From Arenibacter aquaticus (lineage in GTDB: Bacteria; Bacteroidota; Bacteroidia; Flavobacteriales; Flavobacteriaceae), in the NCBI RefSeq assembly GCF_003957295.1, contig NZ_RQPJ01000024.1:1730-65729 (forward strand): a stretch of 64,000 nt of DNA. The letters run 5' to 3'. Shown piece by piece: positions 10,033 to 18,532 of this stretch. Below the pieces are notes generated by a model that was given only the letters and a program-made list of their open reading frames with translations, was not told where the DNA came from and did not search any database. Positions within the stretch are counted from its first letter, which is position 1. Each line of letters opens with the position of its first letter. The translations under genes and the position numbers were made by a program.

Positions 10033-10302
10033 ATGGCAAGTATAAGAGATTTAAAAAAAGACATTAATTACGTTTTAGGAGATATTATTGAAGCGGTATA
10101 TGTAGTGGAGGCTTCAGGAAATAAAGACAATTCAAAGGAAGCGAATGCTGTAATAGATAGTGCTATAGAAACCTTTGATGATTTAATCGCAAAAGTGAAC
10201 CTTAAATCTGTAGATAACAGACAGGCTCATTTGAAATCGGTTAGGGCTGAATTGGAAACAAAGGCTAATTCATTGATAGAGCAATTGAATAAGCTAGGGT
10301 AG
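10033..10302 (+). CDS. Conserved small helical protein, function unknown
   Basis: 89 residues, predicted all alpha-helical with heptad-like hydrophobic spacing (DINYVLGDIIEAVYVVE, then IETFDDLIAKVN, then VRAELETKANSLIEQLNKLG). There is no signal peptide, so it should be cytoplasmic. It resembles small conserved flavobacterial proteins without an assigned role; I do not recognise a named domain. It has its own promoter (10009-10016) and ends just before a strong terminator, so it is a one-gene transcript. Confidence 0.75.
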   Translation: MASIRDLKKDINYVLGDIIEAVYVVEASGNKDNSKEANAVIDSAIETFDDLIAKVNLKSVDNRQAHLKSVRAELETKANSLIEQLNKLG

Positions 10303-10330
10303 TTGATACCAAGGAAAAACAATAAAAAAA

Positions 10331-10350
10331 AGCATCCGAATTCGGATGCT
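10331..10350. terminator. Bidirectional Rho-independent terminator
   Basis: The perfect palindrome agcatccgaattcggatgct is flanked by an A run on the left and a T run on the right. It therefore ends transcription from both the 89-residue gene and the converging lipoprotein gene, whose stop is at 10356. Confidence 0.9.
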
Positions 10351-10355
10351 TTTTT

Positions 10356-11060
10356 TTATTCTTTCTTTAATTCCGAAATATGTTCCTTTAATTCTTTTCC
10401 GTATTTGGAGTTGGCCACCTCGGCGGAAAGGGAATTGTTTATAGAATCCAAATATTTTATATTGGCGTCCGCAACTTCTTTAACCGCTATATAGGGTGCT
10501 ACATAAGAGTCTGTATTGTTCAATGCAAAATTGAGTGCGAACAAATAACCCCTTTTTACATTTCTATCGCTAAGGTTTTGAATGGAATCCCATGCTGCTG
10601 GATTATTTTGGATCTCAGGTTCCAGCCCCGTCCTTATATACTCCAAATTTTTGGTATTGAACTTAGACATTACTTTTTGGTACTCCATTAACTTCTCATG
10701 GCTTTTAGATCCCTCAACTTTGGCATTAAGATCAAAGGTGTTCCAAGAGGTGTTAATGGTAATATTTCCGGGCTCTCCAAAAAAAGTGATGCGGTCATTA
10801 ATATTGTTGTTGTCCTCTTTGTCCAGATAGAGATAAAAAATTTCGGGACTTTGTACTTCCGTGGTAAAGGAAAAATTTCCATCGCCCTCTACTATTAATG
10901 AATCAATTGTAACTAAGGTGGTGTCTGCAATATGCTGCAGGTATAAAGTTCCTTTTTTCAAACCTTTCACATTTCCACTAACGGTCATGGTGTTTTCTGA
11001 ACTCCCGGCACAGGAGGTCAACAGAGCTGCCAGTAGGGCGACGATCAATAAATTCTTCAT
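10356..11060 (-). CDS. DUF4369-type lipoprotein
   Basis: 234 residues from the ATG at 11060; a longer frame from 11081 would put seven charged residues before the signal. The signal peptide MKNLLIVALLAALLTSCAG has a lipobox (LTSC), giving a lipoprotein. The mature part, with MTVSGNVKGLKKGTLYLQ and VEGDGNFSFTTEV, matches the DUF4369 beta-sandwich that often precedes a thioredoxin domain in Bacteroidota. No thioredoxin domain or CxxC follows; the C-terminal 120 residues are helical. A GATATTTGC sequence at 11079-11086, one base off the -7 consensus, may be its promoter. Its role is unknown. Confidence 0.8.
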   Translation of the reverse strand: MKNLLIVALLAALLTSCAGSSENTMTVSGNVKGLKKGTLYLQHIADTTLVTIDSLIVEGDGNFSFTTEVQSPEIFYLYLDKEDNNNINDRITFFGEPGNITINTSWNTFDLNAKVEGSKSHEKLMEYQKVMSKFNTKNLEYIRTGLEPEIQNNPAAWDSIQNLSDRNVKRGYLFALNFALNNTDSYVAPYIAVKEVADANIKYLDSINNSLSAEVANSKYGKELKEHISELKKE

Positions 11061-11104
11061 AGTATTATTTTTGAAGCGCAAATATCATTAAAGTTTATCT
11101 AATT

Positions 11105-12367
11105 TTAAACTTTTGAGGCAATTTCCATAAGAATTGTACAGAGTATAGCTCCCCCTGTCCCGACCACGTAACCAAATACTGCCAATAAAACGCCTACTGA
11201 GGTCAGGGCCGGATGAAATTCAGCTGCCACAACGGGAGCGGAGGCCGCTCCTCCCACATTGGCCTGACTCCCTACAGCCAAGAAAAAATAAGGGGCTTTA
11301 ATTATCTTGGCAACCAGAATAAGCAGGCCGGCATGAATGCTAATCCAAACAAATCCAATAGCAATTAAACCAGGATTTTCCAATACCTTACTTAGATCCA
11401 TCTTCATACCAATTGTGGCCACTAGGATATAAATGAATACACTGCCTAGTTTACTGGCCCCTGCACCTTCATAGTTTTTGGCCTTGGTAAAAGATAGGCT
11501 AATTCCAACCATGGTAGCTAGGACTACCATCCAAAAGAAACTGGAACCTAAAAAGGATAGAAAACTTTTGTTGTCACTGACACTTTCATAGTTCTTGGTT
11601 AAGAAAGCGCTGATATGGTCTCCTAAAAAATGGGCAATACCAACTCCTGTAAAGGCAAAAAAGAGCATCATCATATAATCCTTGGAACTCGGTACCCTAG
11701 TTATCTTTTCTGAGAATGCAGCAACTTTAATTCGTAATTCCTCAATAGCCGAAGTATCAGATTTAAGCCAGCGGTCTATACCATTGGTTTTGCCCACACC
11801 TAATAATATTATGGCCATCCAAACATTGGCCACAACAATATCTACCAACACCATTCCCCCATATTTGTCCGGGTTGTATTGATATATTTCCAACATGGCA
11901 GCTTGGTTGGCACCACCACCTATCCAACTACCTGCAATAGTTGACAGACCACGCCATACCGCATCAAAATCATTGCCGCCAACTGTTTCCGGGGAGAAAA
12001 TGGAAATTAACAAAATAGCCAATGGCCCCCCAATAATAATACCTACAGAACCTGTTAGGAACATGATCAATGCTTTGGACCCCAAATTGGATATGGCCTT
12101 GAGGTCTATACTTAAAGTCATTAAGATTAATGCTGCGGGAAGCAGATACCTACTGGCCATAAAATATAGGTTAGAGGTTTCGTCCGCTATTAATCCACTA
12201 CTGGCCAAGATGGATGGTAATACATAGCACATTAAGACTGCGGGGACTATATTATAGAATTTTTTCCAAAAACCTGTTTTTATGGAAGAGGTGTAAAATA
12301 TAAATCCCAGACAAAGGGTGAGTAGTCCAAATACAACTGTATCGTTGGCAATTATAGGTTCGTTCAT
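11105..12367 (-). CDS. DUF819 family integral membrane protein
   Basis: 420 residues with about 12 hydrophobic segments, so an inner-membrane protein. The TIAGSWIGGGANQAAM segment (residues about 142-157) and the GSQANVGGAASAPVVAA segment near the C terminus are the two pseudo-symmetric signatures of DUF819 (YjcL-like) proteins, which are distantly transporter-like. The substrate is unknown. It has its own -7 element in the 40-base gap after the upstream HAD hydrolase gene. Confidence 0.88.
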   Translation of the reverse strand: MNEPIIANDTVVFGLLTLCLGFIFYTSSIKTGFWKKFYNIVPAVLMCYVLPSILASSGLIADETSNLYFMASRYLLPAALILMTLSIDLKAISNLGSKALIMFLTGSVGIIIGGPLAILLISIFSPETVGGNDFDAVWRGLSTIAGSWIGGGANQAAMLEIYQYNPDKYGGMVLVDIVVANVWMAIILLGVGKTNGIDRWLKSDTSAIEELRIKVAAFSEKITRVPSSKDYMMMLFFAFTGVGIAHFLGDHISAFLTKNYESVSDNKSFLSFLGSSFFWMVVLATMVGISLSFTKAKNYEGAGASKLGSVFIYILVATIGMKMDLSKVLENPGLIAIGFVWISIHAGLLILVAKIIKAPYFFLAVGSQANVGGAASAPVVAAEFHPALTSVGVLLAVFGYVVGTGGAILCTILMEIASKV

Positions 12368-12398
12368 AAATGTTTGTTCAATTGCTTATCGGCTGGGC

Positions 12399-12406
12399 CA
12401 AATATA
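12399..12406 (-). promoter_or_regulatory. -7 promoter element (TATATTTG) for the DUF819 gene
   Basis: On the minus strand TATATTTGGC fits TAnnTTTG and lies about 31 bases before the ATG at 12367, directly after the stop of the preceding gene. Confidence 0.5.
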
Positions 12407-12407
12407 A

Positions 12408-13211
12408 TTAAATTAAAATATGATTTTTTAAGAATTGGGCCACTCCATCTTTGGTGTTTTCCAATGTAATTGCCTTGGCTATCTGTTTTACTTCTTCCCT
12501 AGCGTTGCCAACGGCAATTCCCAGGCCAACGTTTTGCAGCATTTCCATATCGTTATAGTTGTCCCCAAAGGCTATGACTTCATTAAGACTTTCATGTTCT
12601 TGTAACAATAGTTTTATGGCTGTTAGTTTTGAGACCGTTTTTGGTGCAATCTCAATCAGGGTGTCATTGGACCGATAGAGGTTCAAGGTTTCTGAAAATT
12701 TATTTTGAAGTAAGGGCAAAAGACTGTCTGTGTTTTCTTTGTTCCCCATCAGCATAATCTTGTGGGCTCCCATTTTTCTCTTTGTCCAGTCGGCTATGGT
12801 TTCTCCAGTGTTCCTGTAGAGGGGAAGGGTCTTTGTATACTTTATTTCCTTTTGTACCCGTTCAGAATCTGTTTGCACATACCATTCCCTATTGGAATAC
12901 AACCCAAGCTCAATGCCTACCTTGTCTGCCATGTCATAAATAGAAGTTATTTGTTCCATGTTAATGTAAGTAGAGAACAGCTCTTCGGCCCCATGTAGAA
13001 CCAAGGCCCCATTATAGCAAATAATAGGTTCATTTTCTATCCCGAGATTTTTTTGAATATAGGTCATGGATTGGGGCATCCTAGCAGAAACCAATATAAT
13101 TCTCAGGTGTTCCTTTATCCTATTTATTTCGGAAATGGTGAAATCGGAGACGTTATCCTTGTATGTTAATAAGGTGCCATCCAAATCGGAACAAAGTATT
13201 TTGTAATCCAT
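12408..13211 (-). CDS. Cof-type HAD-IIB family phosphatase
   Basis: 267 residues, typical of Cof-like sugar-phosphate or nucleotide phosphatases of the HAD superfamily. Motif I is SDLDGTLLTY (Asp9, Asp11), motif II is VSARMP, and motifs III/IV are the Lys near SKLTAIKLLL and the GDNYNDMEML loop. The central cap domain is of the IIB type. A -7 element TATCTTTG lies 42-49 bases upstream. The physiological substrate cannot be told from sequence. Confidence 0.9.
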   Translation of the reverse strand: MDYKILCSDLDGTLLTYKDNVSDFTISEINRIKEHLRIILVSARMPQSMTYIQKNLGIENEPIICYNGALVLHGAEELFSTYINMEQITSIYDMADKVGIELGLYSNREWYVQTDSERVQKEIKYTKTLPLYRNTGETIADWTKRKMGAHKIMLMGNKENTDSLLPLLQNKFSETLNLYRSNDTLIEIAPKTVSKLTAIKLLLQEHESLNEVIAFGDNYNDMEMLQNVGLGIAVGNAREEVKQIAKAITLENTKDGVAQFLKNHILI

Positions 13212-13252
13212 AAGTAGATATGTGGGGTTTAATTTTTAAATGTATTAAGGGG

Positions 13253-13260
13253 CAAAGATA
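13253..13260 (-). promoter_or_regulatory. -7 promoter element (TATCTTTG) for the HAD gene
   Basis: On the minus strand TATCTTTGCC matches TAnnTTTG, with a leader of roughly 36 bases to the ATG at 13211. No good -33 element is visible. Confidence 0.45.
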
Positions 13261-13364
13261 AAGTTTAAGACCAAAATTTATCCTAAGTTGTAATGTTAAG
13301 TGGCAAATGAAAATAAATGCAGGACATAAAATGATTTCTATTGTGGGATTAAAATGTAAACTGA

Positions 13365-15620
13365 CTAGGTTTTGTTTTTCCCAGTTCTAAAATCCCTAGT
13401 TTTCTTTTTGTTGGGATTCTTAAAAAGCCTCTTAAAAAAACCGTCCCTTTTAACGGGATCACAGTTTAACTTACTACGTACATTGGAACTGGGCGATTTA
13501 AACCTAGCTTGGGTAATATGGTTAAAGGATTTGTCTGCATTTAGCTTCTGCATCCAAATGCCAAATAGGGGCAGGGCTGCATTGGCGCCCTGGCCCAAAC
13601 GGGTACTGTTAAAACCAATTTCATGGTTATCCAAGCCTACCCAACTTATGTTTAATAATTTGGGGGTTAAGGCTACAAACCAAGCATCTTTATTGTTTTG
13701 GGTGGTCCCGGTCTTTCCGGCGATATCATTTTTAAGGCCATAGGTAGAACGCAATCTGGCGGCCGTACCACTGTTCACAGTGGCTTTCATCAATTCTATC
13801 ATGATAGCCGCATTTTCTTCGGAAAAAGCTCTTCTTGTAGCTTGTTTGGGTTTAAAGGTTACTAGGATAGAGTCTTTTTCATTGGTAATACTTTCTATTA
13901 AATAAGGAGTAACCGGTCTGCCGTTGTTTAAATAACTGGCATAGGCTCCTGCAAGTTCATTTATTCTTATTTCGGCCGTTCCCAAGGCCAGGGAGGGCAA
14001 CTGTGGCATAGGTGAGCGAATGCCCATTTTTCGTGCCTGTTCAATTACGTTGGGTATACCTGTTTTTTCAAGGACCTTGACTGCTACGGTATTAACCGAA
14101 TTGCTCAGGGCCTCTTCCATGGAATAATTAAGATAGGCCTCATTCTTTTTTCCAGAATTGCTAGGCGACCATCCCTCCATATTTTCATACTCCACTTCTT
14201 GCGCAGAAAAGTAGGTGCAGGGACTTATCCCATTTTCTAGGGCAGCCGTGTAGACAATTGGCTTAAAAGCAGAACCTAGTTGTCTTTGACTCTGGGAAAT
14301 ATGGTCATATTTAAAATATTTATAATTGATGCCTCCTATCCAGGTCTTAACCGCACCCGTATTAGGGTCAAGGGATAATGATCCTGTATTGAGAAATTTT
14401 AGGTAATGGATAAGACTGTCTATGGTACTGGCCGATTGTATTTTTTCCTGATCCCATCCCCCTAGTAAAATTTCTTTTTTTACACTCATGGAATCAATTG
14501 CCTGTTTTTTACTAAGTCCGGCACTGATCCATTTATTATAAGTAGAGGAATTTTGGATGGTTTTTTTAATCAGTTTTTTGTCCTTTATCCAAGGAGCCCT
14601 TGCACCATAGCTTTTTTCAAAATCGTTTTGCAGTTTTTTCATATGCTGCTTCATGGCTTCTTCTGCCAAAAGTTGCATTTTGCTGTCAAGAGTGGTATAT
14701 ATTTTTAGACCAGAGGTGTATAGATTGTATTCCTTCCCTTTTTTTCGTTCTTCTTTGACCCATGTTAATAATTGCTTTCTAACCTCTTCCCTAAAATAAG
14801 GGGCAACCCCTTCATTGTGATCGTAGGTCCTATAGTCTAGTTGTAATGGAATGGCAATAATACTATCTAGTTCTTGGCCAGTGAGATAGTTATTGGCTTT
14901 CATGGAATTCAGTACCAGATTACGTCTGTTGAAGCTTTTTTTTGGAAATATCCGAGGGTTGTAACTATAGGTTGCCTTTAGCATACCCACCAAGGTGGCA
15001 CTTTCTTCCAGGCTTAATAGCTGCGCGGGTTTGTTAAAGAACTTTAGGGACGCACTTTCTATACCAAAGGTATTGTCACCAAAGGACACGGTATTAAGGT
15101 ATAATGTTATTATTTCTTCTTTGGAATAGAGTTCCTCCAACCTGCTGGCTATGATCATTTCCTTTAGTTTGGAAATGGCCAGATGCAATTTTCCGGATTT
15201 TTCCCTAGGGTAAAGATTCTTTGCAAGTTGTTGGCTAATTGTACTGCCACCACCAGAGGACCTGTCCTGCATTAATATGGTTTTAAATGCAACTCTAAGC
15301 AAGCTCTTGTAATCTATTCCAGAATGATCATAAAACCGCTCGTCTTCAATGGCTACCAACGCTTCAATTAAGTTTTGGGGTATTTGTGTATATTCAATAG
15401 GCTGTCTGTCAAAAAGAAAATACTTTCCAATTAAAACACTATCCGCGGAATAAACCTCGGAAGCTCTTTGATATTTAAAATTACCAAGGGTTTCTTTAGT
15501 GGGAATTTTGCCCCAAGCCCCTAAATAGATACTTAGTATAAACAAAAGCAATAAGGCACCTACTACCGCAAGGACCTTTAGTCCCAACTTAAGATATTTA
15601 TTCTTGATTTTTTTGGGCAT
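13365..15620 (-). CDS. Penicillin-binding protein 1A-type transglycosylase/transpeptidase
   Basis: 751 residues: a short basic cytoplasmic tail, one membrane anchor (about 13-35), a GT51 glycosyltransferase domain and a C-terminal penicillin-binding transpeptidase. GT51 motifs are EDERFYDHSGID and GGSTISQQLAKNLY. The transpeptidase triad is SAFK (in RQLGSAFKP), SVN (in LSNSVNTVAVKV) and KTGTT (in GKTGTTQNNKDAWF). It polymerises and crosslinks peptidoglycan on the periplasmic face of the inner membrane. The basic C-terminal tail (NPNKKKTRDFRTG) is typical of Bacteroidota homologues. It stands alone, divergent from the nuclease gene. Confidence 0.95.
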   Translation of the reverse strand: MPKKIKNKYLKLGLKVLAVVGALLLLFILSIYLGAWGKIPTKETLGNFKYQRASEVYSADSVLIGKYFLFDRQPIEYTQIPQNLIEALVAIEDERFYDHSGIDYKSLLRVAFKTILMQDRSSGGGSTISQQLAKNLYPREKSGKLHLAISKLKEMIIASRLEELYSKEEIITLYLNTVSFGDNTFGIESASLKFFNKPAQLLSLEESATLVGMLKATYSYNPRIFPKKSFNRRNLVLNSMKANNYLTGQELDSIIAIPLQLDYRTYDHNEGVAPYFREEVRKQLLTWVKEERKKGKEYNLYTSGLKIYTTLDSKMQLLAEEAMKQHMKKLQNDFEKSYGARAPWIKDKKLIKKTIQNSSTYNKWISAGLSKKQAIDSMSVKKEILLGGWDQEKIQSASTIDSLIHYLKFLNTGSLSLDPNTGAVKTWIGGINYKYFKYDHISQSQRQLGSAFKPIVYTAALENGISPCTYFSAQEVEYENMEGWSPSNSGKKNEAYLNYSMEEALSNSVNTVAVKVLEKTGIPNVIEQARKMGIRSPMPQLPSLALGTAEIRINELAGAYASYLNNGRPVTPYLIESITNEKDSILVTFKPKQATRRAFSEENAAIMIELMKATVNSGTAARLRSTYGLKNDIAGKTGTTQNNKDAWFVALTPKLLNISWVGLDNHEIGFNSTRLGQGANAALPLFGIWMQKLNADKSFNHITQARFKSPSSNVRSKLNCDPVKRDGFFKRLFKNPNKKKTRDFRTGKNKT

Positions 15621-15830
15621 GGATTTTAAATTTTTGTAGCTGCAATATTAAATTAATAAATTAAATAAGGACATACATTAACAATACCTTAAACCGCAAT
15701 ATGTTATTTTTGGCGATAGTTAATATAAGACTAAGATTTTACATGGATGTGTCCCATCACATAGGATGCTAACACAAAGAAGGTCTGTGAGTCATTGGAA
15801 ATAGATTTGTAAAAACCATTAAATAAATAA

Positions 15831-16604
15831 ATGAAAAAGTTAGTATTTCTTTGCTTGTTTTTTGTTCAAATGGCTCAAGGCAATGAGCTGGAATGGTCCC
15901 AAACAGGCCATAGGACAGTTGGGGAGGTTGCCCAACAGCATATAAAGACAAGGACCAAGAAGGCATTAAATAAGCTTTTACATGGGCAGAGTCTAGCTCT
16001 GATATCCACTTTCGCAGATGATATTAAGGCGGATAGGAAATATACAAACTTCGATCCTTGGCACTATGTAAATTATCCATCCGATAAAAAGTATACCGAG
16101 GTTACGCCTAGTAAGAATGGCGATGTGGTGAACGGGATAGAAAAATGTATTGAAATCATAAAGAACAGGAATAGCCTAAAAGAGGACAAAGTATTTTATT
16201 TGAAAATGCTGGTCCATCTTATTGGTGATCTGCATCAACCTATGCATGTGGGAAGGTTTGAAGATAAGGGAGGGAACGATATTCAATTGCAATGGTTTGG
16301 CAGGGGTACCAACCTGCATAAACTGTGGGATTCCAATATGATAAACCAGTACGGTATGAGCTACACAGAATTGGCCAATAATATGACAGTACTTACCAAA
16401 AAGCAAATTGAGTATATTCAAAAAGGAGATGTATATGATTGGGTGGAAGAATCCCAGGAGCTGGCCAATGAAATATATGACTCTGTAGAAGCTGGTGAAA
16501 AACTTGGATATGCGTATAGTTATAAATATTGGAGAACTGTAGCCCAACAACTACAAAAAGGAGGACTTAGGTTGGCTAAGGTTTTGGATGATCTTTTTTC
16601 GTAG
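15831..16604 (+). CDS. S1/P1-type nuclease
   Basis: 257 residues with a cleavable signal peptide (1-17, ending MAQG), so periplasmic or secreted. S1/P1 nucleases hydrolyse single-stranded nucleic acid with a trinuclear zinc site. Ligands visible: Trp22 and His27 with the W-x4-H spacing of the family N terminus, Asp in STFADDIK, His78 in DPWHYVN, His and Asp in LVHLIGDLHQPMH, and His/Asp in NLHKLWD. Cleavage that leaves Trp at or close to the N terminus would match family practice; four residues (NELE) would still precede it. It may serve phosphate or nucleotide scavenging. It stands alone. Confidence 0.92.
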   Translation: MKKLVFLCLFFVQMAQGNELEWSQTGHRTVGEVAQQHIKTRTKKALNKLLHGQSLALISTFADDIKADRKYTNFDPWHYVNYPSDKKYTEVTPSKNGDVVNGIEKCIEIIKNRNSLKEDKVFYLKMLVHLIGDLHQPMHVGRFEDKGGNDIQLQWFGRGTNLHKLWDSNMINQYGMSYTELANNMTVLTKKQIEYIQKGDVYDWVEESQELANEIYDSVEAGEKLGYAYSYKYWRTVAQQLQKGGLRLAKVLDDLFS

Positions 16605-16807
16605 GTCATTCTGTAAAGTTTGTATTGTTCTTTAAATCAGTGCGTTATGATGTTGTATTTTTGTCCATAATCGAAAAAAACATCGCTTTTGACCAATTTT
16701 TATATTATTTGGCAAAGAAATTGAGTTTATAATATTGAAGTTGGATGTGAGGAGACTAACGTAAATGCCTGGGATGTTAGGGGCAGTGTCCAACAGGGAT
16801 CTTGAAG

Positions 16808-16846
16808 GCATAAAAAAATCGGTTTTCGTAACCGATTTTTTTATGC
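16808..16846 (-). terminator. Rho-independent terminator overlapping the alkB stop codon
   Basis: Two perfect 17-base arms (16808-16824 and 16830-16846) with a 5-base loop contain poly-A and poly-T segments. The right arm includes the stop codon of the alkB-like gene at 16841-16843, so the hairpin starts within the coding region. Confidence 0.85.
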
Positions 16847-17440
16847 AATAACTCTATAGGTAATGTTAATGCGCTCTTTTATGGGTTTGGTAGTTTTGGG
16901 AATTTGATGGTGCCAAAAGTGTTGTGTTTCACCTTGCATTAGGAGTAAACTTCCATGTTCCAATAATAATTTGTATTTCAGTTCTTTTTTTTCTTTGTGT
17001 TTTAGATGAAAATAGCGCTCTTGTCCAAGTGTTATGGAGGCAATGCTAGGGTTATTTCCCAATTCCCTTTCGTCATCTGCATGCCAACCATTACTGTCTT
17101 GGCCGTTCCTGTATAAGTTTAGCAGACAACAGTTAAAGCGGATGCCGGTTTCATCTTCTAATTTATCCTTTAATTCCAACAATTCCGTAGAAAACCTGTT
17201 AGGGTACATGGTAATATTGGAATAGGAATAAGGCTTGTTGCTGTCCCCAAACAAAGCAGTTAGCCTAGGTTGGGGATAAGTTTTGCCAAATACAGTAATA
17301 TAATCCTGTCTCCACTTCGTGGATTCCCGAAGTCTTTTAAAGTAATACGCTGCTTTGGCGCTCTCTAAAAAATTGGGATAATAAACAATGTCACTATTGG
17401 GGAGTTGCAGAACTGTTTTTTCGGCAAATAATTTGCTCAT
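16841..17440 (-). CDS. AlkB-like 2-oxoglutarate/Fe(II)-dependent dioxygenase
   Basis: 199 residues, close to human ABH2/ABH3 and bacterial AlkB-2 in length. Iron ligands His120 and Asp122 (NGWHADDE) and His178 (HHQIPK), and the 2-oxoglutarate arginine motif RINITYR at 190-196, are intact; NLYRNGQDSNGWH is the typical lead-in. These enzymes remove alkyl groups from damaged DNA or RNA bases oxidatively. Its ATG overlaps the stop of the upstream araC gene by 4 bases (ATGA), so the two are coupled. The family and catalytic competence are clear; the substrate is inferred. Confidence 0.92.
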   Translation of the reverse strand: MSKLFAEKTVLQLPNSDIVYYPNFLESAKAAYYFKRLRESTKWRQDYITVFGKTYPQPRLTALFGDSNKPYSYSNITMYPNRFSTELLELKDKLEDETGIRFNCCLLNLYRNGQDSNGWHADDERELGNNPSIASITLGQERYFHLKHKEKKELKYKLLLEHGSLLLMQGETQHFWHHQIPKTTKPIKERINITYRVIA

Positions 17441-18309
17441 GATTGCAATACGCTTTTCAGCTGATTTCTATACTCAGAGGGGTTTTGTCCCGTAAAGGCC
17501 TTAAATGACTTATTGAAATGCGAAAAATTGTTAAATCCACTTTCAAAACAGACCTCTGTAATACTGATTGGTTTTTCTGCCAACAATTTGGAGGCATGTA
17601 CCAGTCTACACTCATTTACAAACTGAACAAATGTTTTGTTGGTTATCTTCTTGAAATATCGACAAAAAGAGGGTACCGTCATACTTACCAAATGTGAGAT
17701 TTCCTCCAAAGTGATTTCTTCCCTAAAGTTGGTCTTAACATAATTAAAGACAATATTGATTCGGTCATTATCCTTAACTTCTGTTTGTAACGAGAAGCCT
17801 TGAGCATTCAATACTTGGTACTCTTTGGAACTTCCCAGTTCATTTAAAATATTTAAAATGGACAACAAACGCTGAAAATCTGTTTGATATTCCATGATTT
17901 CTATTTTTTCACCAATCTTTTTCTTAGTGCTACCATTAAAGGCCACTCCTCCTTGTGCTATTTCAAAAAGATTCTGGATTTTTTTCATTTCCGGAATATT
18001 AAAAAAATCGTTGCCCAGGAAATCCTGTTTCATTTGCACAACGGTTTCATTCTTATTACCTGTTAGTAGGTCGGTAAATCCGCAATGTGGCAGATTGGAG
18101 CCAATTAAAATTAAATCGCCATCTGTATAATAGGAAACGTGGCTTCCTATTTGTCGCTTCCCAGAGCCTCCGTTTACATAGACCAGTTCAATTTCGGGGT
18201 GATAATGCCACACCCCATTCTTGTTGGGTCTATGTTCATCAAACTGCTGGTAAGTATAAGAATGCCCAAAATCGGGTTCTATAACTTCGAATGTAGGTTT
18301 AGGTATCAT
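17437..18309 (-). CDS. AraC family transcriptional regulator with cupin sensor domain
   Basis: 290 residues. Residues about 30-85 are a cupin-like ligand-binding fold (WHYHPEIELVYVNGG, GDLILIGSNLPHCG). Residues about 190-290 hold the two helix-turn-helix units of AraC/XylS (ITLEEISHLVSMTVPSFCRYFKK; ISITEVCFESGFNNFSHFNKSFK) with the closing TGQNPSEYR. It binds DNA in the cytoplasm; the inducer is unknown but cupin AraC proteins usually sense sugars or small aromatics. It is the first gene of a two-gene operon with alkB. A -7 element TAAATTTG lies 61 bases upstream. Confidence 0.93.
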   Translation of the reverse strand: MIPKPTFEVIEPDFGHSYTYQQFDEHRPNKNGVWHYHPEIELVYVNGGSGKRQIGSHVSYYTDGDLILIGSNLPHCGFTDLLTGNKNETVVQMKQDFLGNDFFNIPEMKKIQNLFEIAQGGVAFNGSTKKKIGEKIEIMEYQTDFQRLLSILNILNELGSSKEYQVLNAQGFSLQTEVKDNDRINIVFNYVKTNFREEITLEEISHLVSMTVPSFCRYFKKITNKTFVQFVNECRLVHASKLLAEKPISITEVCFESGFNNFSHFNKSFKAFTGQNPSEYRNQLKSVLQS

Positions 18310-18369
18310 TACTAATGAATTCTAATTAGGGATTATAAAGATAATATAGCCATTTAATGCATTTGTGTG

Positions 18370-18377
18370 CAAATTTA
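18370..18377 (-). promoter_or_regulatory. -7 promoter element (TAAATTTG) for araC-alkB
   Basis: Minus-strand TAAATTTGCAC matches TAnnTTTG, 61 bases before the araC ATG. Next to it the bases TGCATTTGTGTGCA form a small inverted repeat that a regulator could use. Confidence 0.5.
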
Positions 18378-18486
18378 CCTTAAATATGTTGAAAATTACC
18401 GTGTTAACAATTGCTTAACATTAGCTGATGTTAATATAGAATAGAAACTGGAGAATTCTGGAGTAGTGGGGGAGGGTAAACCACTG

Positions 18487-18494
18487 TAGATTTG
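18487..18494 (+). promoter_or_regulatory. -7 promoter element (TAGATTTG)
   Basis: TAGATTTGCC fits the Bacteroidota -7 consensus 38 bases before the ATG of the secreted protein at 18533. No clear -33. Confidence 0.45.
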
Positions 18495-18532
18495 CCATAT
18501 CAATGATTTATTAATATTAAATCCTAAATGTT

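Noticed and set aside
10303..10494. A 63-codon frame after the small helical gene
   Set aside because: It crosses a strong bidirectional terminator and runs antisense to the DUF4369 lipoprotein gene.
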